Origin: Ilyonectria destructans
Taxonomy: Eukaryota; Ascomycota; Sordariomycetes; Hypocreales; Nectriaceae
Assembly (NCBI GenBank): GCA_020740775.1
Contig: JAHEWK010000004.1
Location: 62,001 to 126,000 of the forward strand
Direction: 5' to 3'
Length of the DNA: 64,000 bases
This document shows, one piece after another, positions 1 through 11,229 of this stretch (the stretch's first letter is position 1; each line of letters begins with the position of its first letter). The translations under genes and the position numbers were made by a program. Under the pieces are notes generated by a model. That model made no database searches and had not been told where the DNA came from. It was given only the letters and a program-made list of their open reading frames with translations.

Positions 1-735
1 AGTATGCGGGGAAGGAGACGAGATAGCCGCTGAGGATGGCGACGGACAGCAGAGGGCCAAACAGGTCGATGATGGTGTAGAGGGGGAACAGGCCAGTGAA
101 ATGAAGGAGGGCGCCGATGGCGATGGAGAAGTGAAAGGTGAAGTAGCAGTTGCACTTGTACTTTAGCTGCTTTCCGTTCTGGTACGGCAAAGGTTTTCCC
201 CAGCCCCAGACGCCAGGCAGGACGCAGTAGGAGACAGCCTCGAAGATGAAGAAAGTCCAGTAGATACGCCAAGCGCGGAGGGTAGGGAAAGCACCCGTGT
301 AGACGAGATCGACGAGGTGCCTGCCAAACTCGCCCCAGCTTTGGCCCTCCTCGCGCGTAGGCAGCTTTCCATCGTAGAAGGCGGCTCCAATCCACATGTA
401 CCACATCAGCAGGGGAAAGCCGATCATCAGGGCCAGGACGCCGAGGCTGCCACCGAATTCCGTCTCGCCCGATGTGTCGACCTTGGGATCCGTGCCGACT
501 TCCCAGGCATCAATGATCTCGCCCTTGCGGTAGACGCGTTTTCCGTTCCCGGTGCCCGAGGGCTGCGCCTCCGTCCTGGCCGACTTGACACGTTCGTTCA
601 GTCCGTTTCCGTTGGCGGAGTGCGAGGTAGAGTATCCATTGCTCCTCGTAGATGACTGAGTTAGCACAATGCTGCCAGGCCCATGAGGATTGCGCTCGGT
701 TCTCACCCTTTGGAAGCCTGAGCAAGGGACGCCAT
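1..735 (-). CDS. erg4: Delta(24(24(1)))-sterol reductase (Erg4), 5' part, runs off the left edge
   Basis: Erg4 performs the last step of ergosterol synthesis, NADPH-dependent reduction of the C-24(28) double bond, in the ER membrane. Two exons are visible: 735-707 ([10 protein letters not shown]) and 644-1, joined over a 62-nt intron (706-645) with donor GTGAGA and branch GCTAAC. Splicing restores the frame that encodes ..[17 protein letters not shown].., ..[17 protein letters not shown].., ..[18 protein letters not shown].. and ..[17 protein letters not shown].., which I recognise as the Erg4 N-terminal half. Three hydrophobic membrane segments are present. About 224 residues are seen; the sterol-reductase C-terminal half lies beyond the window. 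The first ATG after an in-frame break was taken as start. No disruption is seen. The assignment to the ERG4/ERG24 superfamily is firm; Erg4 rather than Erg24 is my judgement from the N-terminal motifs. Confidence 0.87.
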
Positions 736-1327
736 GGTTCAGTCTGCGATGACTGCTCCCTGAAGACAGCGCACTCAATACAGTCGTGTGTAGTGGGTGG
801 TTGTTTGCCGCAGGCCAAGGTGCCAGGAGCACAGGTGCAAGAAAGAATGTTGTAGAAGCAGAATAAAGGTGCAATGGGAGCTGGCGCGCGGCGAGAAACA
901 CATAACCTCGACTTGGCACTGACAGCTCTTTATACATACCGGACGTCCTGTACAACTAGACTACAGCAACTGGGGCGGAGACCAGGAAGGGTGGGGCTTC
1001 ATGCATCTTTCGTATAGCAAAGGTGGCTAACAGTATCGTCGGCGCAAGACTCCGCAGCGTGCGTGCCTGTACCGTCCGCCCGACAGCCGTGCCTCGATCT
1101 CGTCCACTCTGTATCACCGTTGCAAGCAGATTATCATGTAGCTGCTCTACTTGCTTAGTTTTCAAGCCCGTGTTACATTTCTCATTATGAATGAAACTCT
1201 TGCTGAGGGTTCGTTGATCGTATGTCCAGGTTTAGGACTGGAGAGTGCTACTACCTAAGTAGTTGTAGGAGTCCAGGTGGTCCGCGTTGCAGGGCCCCCG
1301 GAGGAGCGAGGTAATGCCATTGTTATT

Positions 1328-1582
1328 TCATATTTCATCTACCACGACCTCAACACATACCCACATAACTACATCCGTTGAGTCGACTGCTCGCTCTTTC
1401 CTAACAACCGGAGTGCCGAAATCCCGTGAACCGGGGCCCGAGATTTCCGTGGTCCACGACACATACCTAATCATTGACCCACTTGTCAGACGGAGTTGCG
1501 GGGTCTCGGAGGCCGTAGATGAGGGAAATCCCGCGACGGTCAAGACGAACAACACAAGCAGGTCAAGAAGAGATAACGGCAT
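1328..1582 (-). CDS. Possible small secreted protein, unrecognised
   Basis: An 84-codon open frame begins with MPLSLLDLLVLFVLTVAGF and an STA-like signal-cleavage context, so it could be a short secreted protein. It has no cysteines in the mature part and I recognise no family. A 102-codon frame on the opposite strand overlaps it, so chance is a real alternative. The rest of 736-1740 holds the erg4 upstream region and nothing else I can support. Confidence 0.2.
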   Translation of the reverse strand: MPLSLLDLLVLFVLTVAGFPSSTASETPQLRLTSGSMIRYVSWTTEISGPGSRDFGTPVVRKERAVDSTDVVMWVCVEVVVDEI

Positions 1583-1739
1583 GAATAACCCGTAATCTTC
1601 ATCAAACGTGGATTGATGTCAATATATTGATCAACGCGTTGATCGGGTGGATTGATAAGCATCTCTACTGGGGATGAAGACTGCCTTTGTCGTGAGGAGG
1701 TTGGAATACCTTCTTGTTGTTCGTATCGAACAGTCTGAC

Positions 1740-2625
1740 AATGTATTCTGCCAAAAGCGCTGATAGTTGAGACTATAGTGATCTCAGCCTTATTGCGTTC
1801 TTAGCTCTTGTCTTTCGGCCTTATAACTTCTGCTTTAAGAGATAAAACCTCTATCTCTACAGTCTTCTTTAGACTATAGATTCCAGTCTTAACTCTACGG
1901 ACTTTCTCTGCAATTATAGGTATTACCTTCTAGATTAATCCAGCCTAGCTATTTTTATAATACTCCTTAGAGGTATATTAAATGCTTATAGTAAAGCTTT
2001 TATACTTATCAGTCTTAAAGATAGAGTCTTTAAATATAGAATAGTTAGGGAAATTATATATAAGAAAAGAAGTGTCTTTTAATAAACTACTTATAACTAT
2101 TCTAATAGCTTAATAAAAGCACTTTATAACTTTATTCTTAAAGACTTTAGCTATTTTATAATTAGAATTTTTAAAACCTTAAAACTAAAAGTCAGCCTAA
2201 AGCTAAATTTAAGAATATAGCTAAACTAAAAGTAAGATTATAAAGTATAAAATAAAGTAACTACCAGCTTATTATAAAGAGAAAGTAATTATAAGAATAA
2301 GCAGCTAGATATTATAAAAGATACTATATTCTATATTATAAGATTAAAGCTTAAGATTCTTAAAGTAAACTATAAGTATATATATATATAGATAAGAGTA
2401 TTAAGCCCCCTAAAGCTATATACAGTTATATAGACTAATTAGTAGAATAATTCTAAATCTATATTATGACTATTCTCTCCTTCTATAGCAGTAGACTCGA
2501 TAGCGCTATCTTATATATTATATACCTCCTAGGTATATTTTTATCCTCCTTAACCTCTCTTATATATCCTATTTTCTATACTATCCTCTCTATCTTTACG
2601 TCTATTTCTCTACCGACACACCACT
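1740..2625. repeat. A+T-rich, RIP-like block without genes
   Basis: Composition changes abruptly at about 1740 to TA-rich sequence and returns to normal at about 2626. TpA is over-abundant and CpA scarce, as expected after RIP. No element ends or protein motifs could be recognised. The open frame at 2466-2678 is a by-product of biased composition. Confidence 0.6.
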
Positions 2626-2865
2626 TATTTGCCCGCGCTGCAATACCTCCTCGCTCCCGTCCTGCCGGCAAAGCCTGAAGCAGTAGCAATTAACTGTTGC
2701 TTCATCGGTAATAGCTGCAGCAAGCATTATGCCCAGTGCGACCGACGTAATAACACCTGCCTCCCTGTGTGTATCCCTCGGAATTGCAGGTATTTCGGTG
2801 GTGCTAACCTGGTGTTAGGCTTCCGCTGCCCTAAATGGCAATCTCTCTCCTGTTTTCTCACCCAC

Positions 2866-2935
2866 CAACTCACTCACTCACTCACGCTCCCTCTCCCACT
2901 CTCCCTCTCCCACTCTCCCTCTCTCCCCCTTACTT
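2866..2935. repeat. C/T-rich microsatellite (CTCA and CTCTCC units)
   Basis: Several CTCA units are followed by repeated CCACTCTCCCTCT-type units. This is a polypyrimidine tract about 230-300 bp upstream of the glucosyltransferase reading frame. Such CT tracts are common in fungal promoters, so it may be promoter-associated. Confidence 0.7.
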
Positions 2936-3162
2936 CCTCCCCCTTTTAATCGACTTCTAACTACTTTTATTCTCACTCTCACATTATTCGTATTATACGT
3001 CACCTTCCTAGGCCTAGTCTCTTCAATTCGCAACGTCGGCAGCTCCTCAGTCAACCAAATTTATTACTCCAACAACCAAGGACCTCCACTGAGTTTCGAG
3101 TCTAAAACAGACCAGACGAATCAGTAACAAACAGTGAATCTGTCACAACTGTACGATTAGGG

Positions 3163-6053
3163 ATGTCGCGACCACGAAATGAGTCCGGCGACGTCCCGGT
3201 AATCTTAGACATCATCCTTGAGCACAGGGCGACAATGGATAGCGACCCGGGCAAGCAAGCGGCTTCACCATCCTTCATGGCGCCCTCAGCCGAGGTTGGC
3301 CAGAACCAAAGCTCCTTACGGTCAATGATCAAGGGGAGGGTAAGCGTCAGCGTATCCGGATTGGCAACAAGAACCACGGCGCAAGCGGCGCAATGCAAGA
3401 CGATGGCCGGCTGCGCATCACGTTGGACGACACGGCCCATACGGGCTATCTCGTCAACGCCCTGAGCACCACCCTGAGCAAGGCCTCGTCAGTACAGGAT
3501 GGCCACAAGATACTGTACAAAAACAACAATAACAAGAACAACAGGCGCCCCTCAGCCGTTACTAGCAACGGCGGCCTGCAACATTCGCAGCAACAACGGC
3601 TAAACATCGTCATCATGATCGTCGGCTCTCGGGGCGACGTGCAGCCGTTTCTCAAGATTGGCAAGATCCTTAAAGAGGAATATGGCCACCGCGTGCGGAT
3701 CGCCACGCACCCGGTGTTCCGCGACCTGGTCGAGAAAGACACAGGCCTCGAGTTCTTCTCTGTCAGCGGCAACCCCACGGAGCTCATGGCCTTCATGGTA
3801 AAGAACCCAAATTTATTTCCCAGTTTCGAGGCCGTCATGGCCGGAGATGTCGGGCGGCGACGAGCGGCTATGGCCGGTATGTTTGACGGCTTCTGGCGTT
3901 CCTGCGTCGATGCGTGGGACGGCGAGGACGTGTCGAGGCCTGGAGAGCCGTTCGTGGCGGATGCAATCATCGCCAACCCGCCGAGCATCATGCACATTCA
4001 CTGCGCCGAGGCGCTGGGAATCCCCGTGCACATCATGTTCACGTTTCCCTACACGCCCACCCAAGCATTCCCGCACCCCTTCACCAGTGTCTGGAATGCT
4101 GGCCAGGCCGACGGGTACACCAACATCATCTCGTATCCGCTTGTCGAGACGGTCGTCTGGAACGGTCTCGGCGACCTCGTAAATGAACTGCGGGTTGACA
4201 AGCTGAAGCTGGACCCTGTGTCGACCGTCTGGGCCGTGGGCGACACCTACCGGATGCATGTCCCCTTTACGTACCTGTGGTCTCCGGATCTCGTGCCCAA
4301 GCCCGAAGACTGGGGCAGCGAGATTGAGATCGCAGGCTTCGTTTTCCTCGAGCGCGCCTCGTCGTTCGAGCCCTTCAAGGAGCTCGCAGCCTTCCTCGCC
4401 GCTGGCGAAGCCCCCATCTACGTCGCGTTCGGGTCTATTGTCGTCGATGACCCGGATAGGTTTACCCGGATGATCTTCAACGCGGTCAAGGCGACGGGAG
4501 TGCGAGCCTTGATCTCAAAGGGCTGGGGCGGACTCGGCCTTGAAAACGAAAATGTCCCAGACAACATCTTCATGCTCGACGACACCCCACACGACTGGCT
4601 CTTCCCACAGATCAAAGCATGTATCCACCACGGTGGTGCTGGGACTACAGCCATTGGTCTCAAATGCGGAAAGCCGACCATGATAGTGCCCTTCTTCAGC
4701 GACCAGCATTTCTGAGGCAAGATGGTTAGCAATGCCGGAGTCGGCCCAGAGCCTATCCCATACAAGGAGCTCGATGAAGGCCGGCTAGCCGATGGCATCC
4801 GCTATTGTTTGACCGAGACAACTCAGGCGGCGGCGGCCGAGATGGGCTCCAAGATCGCAGAAGAAGGCGACGGAGCAGTCAACGCTGTCGAGCACTTCCA
4901 CCGATAGCTAGATCTCACGGCTTCCAGAGGCATGCAGTGCTCCATCCTTCGGAACAAGGTGGCTGTCTGGCAGGTCAAGGGGACGCAGGTCAAGCTGAGC
5001 GCCCTGGCGGCCGACGTTCTCGTCGACCACGGGCTACTTAGCTGGAAACGGCTGAGACCTCACAGATGCGTCGAGTGGAGTGACGTCGAGGGCCCGGGAG
5101 AGCCCTTATCAGGAGTCGCAAGTTCTCTCGCGAGAAGCATCGGTTATGCCATTGCCGGGATCGGACGCATTCCGTACCGTCTAGCCAAGATTAAGAATCA
5201 GTCAGTGGCGGAGTCCAAGCGGAAGATGAAGGAACTTCTCCACCAAAGTGAAAATAAAGGAGGAGACAGCACCGCGAGTACTTTGACTGCTTCGACTGTT
5301 TTGAGTCCGTCAAAACCTACCCCTAAAAAGGCCAACGAGACTGCGGCCCGCGGAAGGGCGAGCCGCTACGTCAGTGAAGTGAACCAGGGGGCAAAAAGCG
5401 CAGCGACTTCACTCGCCAAGGCACCCGTGGACCTTGCAATGGCGCTGGCACAGGGCTTTCACAATGCTCCTCGCCTGTACGGAGACGACACGGTGCGCCG
5501 GCCCCTGCGTGTCACGGGCTTCCATTCTGGCCTTCGTGCCGGGGGCCTGGAGTTGGTCTTTGGCGTCTATGATGGGTTCACGGGCATCATCACTCTGTCA
5601 ATCCGTGGAGCCAAAGACAGTGGAGTGGCGGGCTTTGCCAAGGGCACTAGCATGGGCTTGATGGGCTTTGTTCTGAAGAATATCTCCGCCGTTCTCAGCC
5701 CGGTCGCCTACACCCTCAAGGGAATAGCCAAGGAGGCCGAAAGATCCTCGAGTCCACAGATGACCGTCCGCAAGACACGCATCGCACAGGGCCAAACGGA
5801 GCATGGAGCGCTGTCTGAAGGTTCACGCAGAGAGCTCACCAAACAGGTTGTAGATGGCTGGCTCACCTTGAAGGATCTGTCCGATGTCGTCGCGGGTCTG
5901 AAGCACAAGCGTCATATCAGGGGCCAGAATGACAGAGCACTAATAGAGACAGACGCTATCTTCGAGGACGTCGACATTGCTCAGAGATCGCTCGCTGCGC
6001 TGAAGAGGGATGAGACGATAAGGAGCGTCTTGCGTTCGGACCGTCAATACTAA
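3163..6053 (+). pseudogene. Sterol 3-beta-glucosyltransferase-like (UGT80/Ugt51 type), disrupted
   Basis: The family moves glucose from UDP-glucose to the sterol 3-OH. One frame (3393-6053) carries the GT-B fold: MIVGSRGDVQPFLKIGK near the start, SKGWGGLG, then IHHGGAGTT and PFFSDQ in the nucleotide-binding half. A C-terminal extension of about 370 residues is typical of fungal members. The frame is cut by TGA at 4713-4715, where relatives have Trp after FFxDQxF, and by TAG at 4905-4907, where Gln is expected. Both are C:G to T:A changes, as in RIP. The family N-terminus (MSRPRNESGDVPVILDIILEHR) is at 3163 in another frame, so a 1-nt indel near 3300-3330 is likely; I found no convincing intron there. 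It lies between erg4 and a DUF2156 gene. Readthrough or sequence error cannot be excluded. Confidence 0.83.
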
Positions 6054-7190
6054 AGCGGTCACTAGGGGTACAGTAGTGCGTACAGAGTCGAGTTTAGTGG
6101 CTCGACTCTTGAATTGTGGAGGATCTTCTTTATACCCCGGTTTTTATTTGTGTTAGAGTTCCGTGTAGGGTAGGCCGGTTTATACTTAATTCCTTCTTCA
6201 ACGGAGACATTTTTATTTGTTTTAGAGGAGCAGGCCGGTTCTTTGTCATTGATTTGGTTCAAGGGACTTGATAAAGTTAAAGTTAAGGTTAATTATGCAG
6301 TAAGTCAGGGGAGTTAAGAGGGGGAATAGAATTCGATGTATTATTGGATAGCGTACGGCACATTCGATCCAAGAGATAATGTTCAATAGGGTGTGGATCT
6401 TGAATCTGTTGATTGTGTTGAACACTATCCCTGTGATCGAATTTGTGAGGTCCTTGAAACAGTTATTGATAGTCTGACAGTCTTGAGACCGGATTCCGGG
6501 CTTCTTAGGCCGGATTTAGAGCATCCACATGATCGGATGTAGAGGCTCCGTGTGACACCTTCCAGCAAATATCTCTTACACGAGCTCTACGATACAGCAC
6601 AGCTGAATATTAACATCCGCCTAATGGTTCGTGCCACCTCACCACTGTAGCATAGCGACGCATGCTATAGTAGTGATACCTCATCTCTCTTGAGCTGTCA
6701 CGTAATTGGATCGCCCTCAGCTCGCCGTTGATGCAGTCCATCGTAATTCTCTATGGGCGTGGCTTGCTCCACCGCAACGAAGGCCCTGGGGCCTCGATGC
6801 TAGCTTGCATGGCGTGGAGGAATCCATGCAAAGTCAACTCCAAGATATCGCTCTTGATGCGGGACCGTCTCCCAAATGGCATTCTTCTGGCGAACAGGTG
6901 ATGGATGGATGGATGCACCCGGCACGCTGGAATTAACTGGAGCCTCGACCTACCTGCTACTATTCTTGCTTCCTCTCCGGCAGAGTCTGGGCATCTCGCT
7001 CCATTCCGACATCACTTGGTTTCCGTTCTCATTCTCTTGATATGCGTCGCGGACTCTGCAATGCTGATTTATACATTCTATCAACGCCCTCTATTACCCC
7101 CGACGCAGCCAACAATGACTATGCTACAAACAAAGAAAAAGGAAATGATTGACAGGCTAGACAGCGTCTTTCCAACCATCGTCGTGGCCT
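6054..7190. other. Intergenic, no supported gene
   Basis: This convergent gap separates the broken glucosyltransferase from the DUF2156 gene. Only short unconvincing frames are present (for example 6706-6936 and 6905-7231). No RNA gene, repeat array or element end was seen. Confidence 0.55.
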
Positions 7191-8822
7191 TCACCGTTCG
7201 TCGGCCTTTCTCCGAGGATACAAAGCTCTGAAACCACCCCAGCGGCCGTCACCCCACTGTCTCTCCTGTGGCTTGGCAATTTCCTCCTTTTCCTCCTCCC
7301 CTCCTTCATTCTCGTCGGTCCCAGGTGAGTTGACGGGCTCCGGATCTTTCTGTTCCACCTGCTGTTGCTTACCACCCTCAGGCACCTCGTCCTTCCCGTC
7401 CTTGTCTTGCAATCCTCTCTTCTCACCTCGACCGCAGCCAACCAAATCTCGAATCAGCCGTCTAATCTTGATATTTGCGACGTGCATCACAGCCGCCGAG
7501 GGTCGCAGGGACGGAAGGCCGCCCGGCAGCACAATGAACAGCCGCGACTGCAGTGCCGGGTCGGGACGGAATCTATCGTGGTACGCCTTCTTGCCGTCGA
7601 CGGGGATGACGCGGAACGTGGCGGCATACGTTCGGCGCGTGATATCCTGCAACCACGGCGACACGCCAGTAATGTCGCCCAGCTCTGAGCGCGGCTCGTA
7701 GCCCAAGCTGAGGTACGGGATCCTCGCGCGGTGCAGCAGCGCCATGGCGGCGAAGAGCAGCAGGTCGCTGACGCCACGCGGGGCGTCAGGGGTCGCGATA
7801 CAGGGGTCGATGTGAAAGCCACCGGGGCCGCCGAGCCTGCGCAGGGCCGCGAGCCCGTTGGGCCGGCCATCAGATCCTCGCGTGTAGAGGTAGACCATGA
7901 GCGAGGGGATGGCAAAGATTTCGTAGACGGTGATGAAGGCCTGCAGGCGGCCCTCGCGCTGGCGGTTGCGTGTCTCGCGCCAGATGTCGTAGATCTCGGT
8001 CAGCTGGTCCTGCAACACCATGTCGGTCCCGCTGACAGCAGGGTTGTACACCTCGATGGTGACATTCAGCTTGTTGAGGAGCCGCCGGCTCTGCTGGATG
8101 ATGCGCCTGCCGGCCGTCTGGAGCAGGACGGGGTTGGTGAGCGGGTTCAGCACGCGCTCCTCTCCGAAGTGCATCGTGGCCCAGCCCTGCTCCTGGGCAT
8201 ACTTGGCGAACTGCTCGCTCGTGGCCAAGAAAGAGATTCCCAGCATATGCCGCCTCCTATACTCCCGAAACTCGTCTAGGACGGCCGAATACCGCTCGGG
8301 CGGGCACAGCGGGTCCCCCCCGACGACGGCAACGCTGTTCCGGGCCATGAAATAGAGCGCCGCATCCCCATCACGGTTGAGCCAGAGCCGATAGCTCCTG
8401 TCTAAGATTCCCATGTGCGAAACTTGCCCGTACCGCTCAATCAGTGTCTGGAGGTTCGCCATGGCGGCAAAGTCGTCAAGCGTGAAGAGCTTGGGGTGCC
8501 TGTTGAGTTCTGGAATGGGTGGATGGCTGTTTTTGTATGAGGTCGAGGAGCATCCGGATTGGGCCGAGCTCTCACTCGAGCTCTGGGCGTGATTGGCAAG
8601 GCCATGATGGCTATCGGTGACGGTGCTGGTGCTGGCGATGGAGTGAGTTGTGACGGTTGTCCCTGTCGACGTCCACCCACGGCGTATCTCCAGCCGCCCT
8701 GCGTGCAGCCAGTCCAAAGGATCTTTGGTGTGCTCGGTATTGATGCCGAAAAGCTGATGGGACAACTCAGCTCCCAGCTGCTGGAATAAATATGATCCTC
8801 CCTCGGGCCTGCGGTGGCCCAT
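7191..8822 (-). CDS. Free-standing DUF2156 (LPG-synthase C-terminal domain) protein, candidate steryl-aminoacid synthase
   Basis: A single exon of 543 residues. Residues 1-110 are variable and Ser/Thr-rich. Residues about 115-455 match the DUF2156 double-GNAT fold: FTLDDFAAMANLQTLIERYG, ..LYFMARNSVAVVGGDPLCPP.., RRHMLGISFLATSEQFAKYA, ..LLLFAAMALLHRARIPYLSLG... The last 75 residues are charged and Glu/Lys-rich. Bacterial MprF uses this domain to pass an amino acid from aminoacyl-tRNA to phosphatidylglycerol. In Ascomycota, DUF2156 proteins act on ergosterol: the AspRS fusion ErdS makes ergosteryl-aspartate and free-standing ErgS makes ergosteryl-glycine. No tRNA-synthetase domain is present, so ErgS-like or another free-standing subgroup fits best. 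Its proximity to erg4 and a sterol glucosyltransferase supports a sterol role. The substrate is inferred, not shown. Confidence 0.82.
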   Translation of the reverse strand: MGHRRPEGGSYLFQQLGAELSHQLFGINTEHTKDPLDWLHAGRLEIRRGWTSTGTTVTTHSIASTSTVTDSHHGLANHAQSSSESSAQSGCSSTSYKNSHPPIPELNRHPKLFTLDDFAAMANLQTLIERYGQVSHMGILDRSYRLWLNRDGDAALYFMARNSVAVVGGDPLCPPERYSAVLDEFREYRRRHMLGISFLATSEQFAKYAQEQGWATMHFGEERVLNPLTNPVLLQTAGRRIIQQSRRLLNKLNVTIEVYNPAVSGTDMVLQDQLTEIYDIWRETRNRQREGRLQAFITVYEIFAIPSLMVYLYTRGSDGRPNGLAALRRLGGPGGFHIDPCIATPDAPRGVSDLLLFAAMALLHRARIPYLSLGYEPRSELGDITGVSPWLQDITRRTYAATFRVIPVDGKKAYHDRFRPDPALQSRLFIVLPGGLPSLRPSAAVMHVANIKIRRLIRDLVGCGRGEKRGLQDKDGKDEVPEGGKQQQVEQKDPEPVNSPGTDENEGGEEEKEEIAKPQERQWGDGRWGGFRALYPRRKADER

Positions 8823-8841
8823 TTCGACTGGGGGTGGGGTT

Positions 8842-8926
8842 TAGTCTTGAACGTCTAATAGTCTTGGACGTCTAATAGTCTTGGACGTCTAATAGTCTTG
8901 GACGTCTAATAGTCTTAGGCGTCTAA
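8842..8926. repeat. Five 17-bp tandem repeats just upstream of the DUF2156 start codon
   Basis: Units TAGTCTTGGACGTCTAA run head to tail at 8842, 8859, 8876, 8893 and 8910. Units 2-4 are identical; units 1 and 5 have 1-3 changes. The three identical units contain the palindrome GACGTC. The array starts 20 bp from the ATG at 8822, so it is in the 5' leader or core promoter. It could be a transcription-factor array (GACGTC resembles a bZIP/CRE core) or a plain minisatellite. Confidence 0.85.
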
Positions 8927-8929
8927 CCG

Positions 8930-11220
8930 TCTTTAGTGAGGCGATTTCGAGCCGGTGCAGTGGACAAGTTTGTTCTTTGACGGGCGTTTCACGCACTCTA
9001 GCCAAGCAAAAATCTGCATGCATACAGCTTTATGCGCCTTGGCAAGCAGTATATATCACTTCTGACATTCTTGGCAACTCCGGAAGCAACGGCACTTCGG
9101 CACCCTCGATACAGGCTTGGCGGTTGTGGTCCTTCTTGGAGAACTGGCAGTACTGTTCCTTGGTGGGGCCGGCGCCTCGGACCCGGAACGAGTCACGCTG
9201 CCGCGCGATCATCCGGACGCACGAAAACGTTTCGGACAAATCTACTACATACAGGAGATAAAGAGGGATGACTAAGGGGAGAACACCAGGTTTCCATGAG
9301 GCGAGAAAGCTCATTAGATGGAACAGATTCTCAACATCTGTTGGAGGCCTTACCGCCGGATCCCGAATTTCCACAGTCAAACCACAGTCTGCCTTGTCAT
9401 GTAACATCTCGGGGAAGAGGCATGGCAATTAATTTCCGTGCTCGTATGGCACGCGGTATTCCGTACTCAGCCTCTTTCCATTGGGGACAAGCTTTAATAC
9501 GTAGCTGAATCATCCCTTTAGTGAAGGGCCACCCTTTAAACACGACGCGTTGTCGCAAGCCTTGTCCTATAGACGGAGGAGCGGGACGCACGGGACGCGC
9601 GGGTCGCGAGGGCTCCTAGTGCTCAAAGACCCTCCCCAAATGTCGCCTCGGGTAACTCGGAAACCCTTCGGCAGCTGACGTGATCAATCCACTGCAATGT
9701 TGATTCCCGCTTGTCAGCCGGATGTATTCATCTTGCTCGTGGATGAAGTCATGATTACTCCCTTGGCAGCCTCTCCAAGCTCCCTCAGAAGACATCTATA
9801 ACCTTATTTTTAGTATACAGATATTTTTACTGAAGTTTAGAAGCACATAGAAAAGGTTAACTTAAAATCTGTGACGGGACAGCTGCGACTGAGGCTCGGG
9901 ATGCTGTATTTAGACGTAAGGTGTGGTAACTTATCTATACCTCGAAACTGAGAATACTGCTAGTAACAATCTTATCCCGCATATTGGATTGCATTGAACT
10001 TTCCCAAGAGAATAACTAAATCCCTGAAGCCTTCTATAGCTTATGCCGTAATAATGTTCAAGCCTAGTATAAGTATCCTCATGTCCCAGATAAGCTAGTG
10101 GTTGCCGTTATAAATAATTCCTAATTTCTTTTGTCTCAGCTCTTTACACTGAGATTTTTTAACCAGCTTGAATTCCATCTATGGCCATCACCATCAAGCT
10201 CGCAGTCGAGTTAGGTCTTCACGTGGCTCTTTATCATAGCTCCTTCTTAGATCTTCTTCTAACTCTCTGCAACTAGGGGTGTAGTTGTTGTCTACGGAGG
10301 TAGAATAGTCATTGTCATGTCTGCTTTCCAGATCTTAGTGTGTAATGCGATTTACTGCGTGAAGCCGAATGCGCCATGCTTAGAGGCGCAATAGACCGAA
10401 GTCTCGAGAAGCAGAAAGCAGGAGTGAGCAGGGCTAACAAGGATTACATGGCTCGGCTTTCCCAACTTCTTCGAGCGAGGAACAGACAACGTCATTTTGA
10501 AGATTGGGCCCTGTATTTGACACCGGAAATGGCTTTATATAGTCTCTTGAGCTTGGGAACCTTCCACTTCATCTGCCAAGATGTTATAAAGCCCTTGACT
10601 CTTCCCTCCTCTTTAATGGGATTTCCGTCTTTAAGGCACAGTACAAACTCTAGGTCTATCCCGACATTATCAGGTATGGTCTCTCTAGCCGTCACGTTTA
10701 CTTATCTGGCACGATATACTAGGAAGCTTGTTGTAATAGAAGATTAAGGCGAGGGGATTTAAATGCACAGTTCAATACAAGAAAGCACAGGCCATATGCA
10801 GCATCATGCATGCATCTGCAATAAGGAGACTCACACCCCGCCGGGACTTTGCATGCTCCGGTTGCCAGTCAATAGCATCGAGTTTAGAGCGATGGTTGGC
10901 TGTATGGTCTCCAAGCTCCTCGTAATCTACATCCTGATCCAGTTAGCCTTGACAATGCAGCTTGTTTCGAGTTTAGAACGAAAGAGGGAGCACGACTTTC
11001 GCGGGACGCAATATCGGCGGGCCCCGAAAGCGGAATTTTGGAACTTACGGCCGCCGAAGGGCAGCAGCGCGCTGGTCCGCAATTCTCGGAGCGCCGCATC
11101 GCCGTAATCCCGATATTCCGCTTCCACTTTTCCTGTGGACACACATTGGGCAATCCGCTCTAAGGCACGCGAGGATGTGTCAGAATGACTCGCACTGTGT
11201 AGATTAAAGGGGTATCCTCT
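8930..11220. other. Intergenic, no supported gene
   Basis: Composition is mixed. Candidate frames such as 9030-9428 (minus, one hydrophobic stretch) and 10376-10747 (plus) show no recognisable domain and are contradicted by overlapping frames. A short GGGACGC/CGCGGG-rich patch sits at about 9580-9610. I see no RNA gene or element ends. Confidence 0.5.
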
Positions 11221-11229
11221 AGGGTTCTG

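Noticed and set aside
2466..2949. Two plus frames in and after the A+T-rich block
   Set aside because: One is compositional (Ile/Leu/Ser/Tyr from TA-rich DNA) and the other ends in a translated CT microsatellite.
3446..3997. Minus-strand 183-codon frame over the glucosyltransferase
   Set aside because: Shadow of the plus-strand gene, which has clear family motifs in frame.
7731..8279. Plus-strand 182-codon frame opposite the DUF2156 gene
   Set aside because: Antisense shadow; the minus frame carries the DUF2156 motifs and proper length.
8842..8926. Short regular repeats considered as a CRISPR-like array
   Set aside because: Units are contiguous without spacers and the genome is eukaryotic; it is a minisatellite or promoter array.
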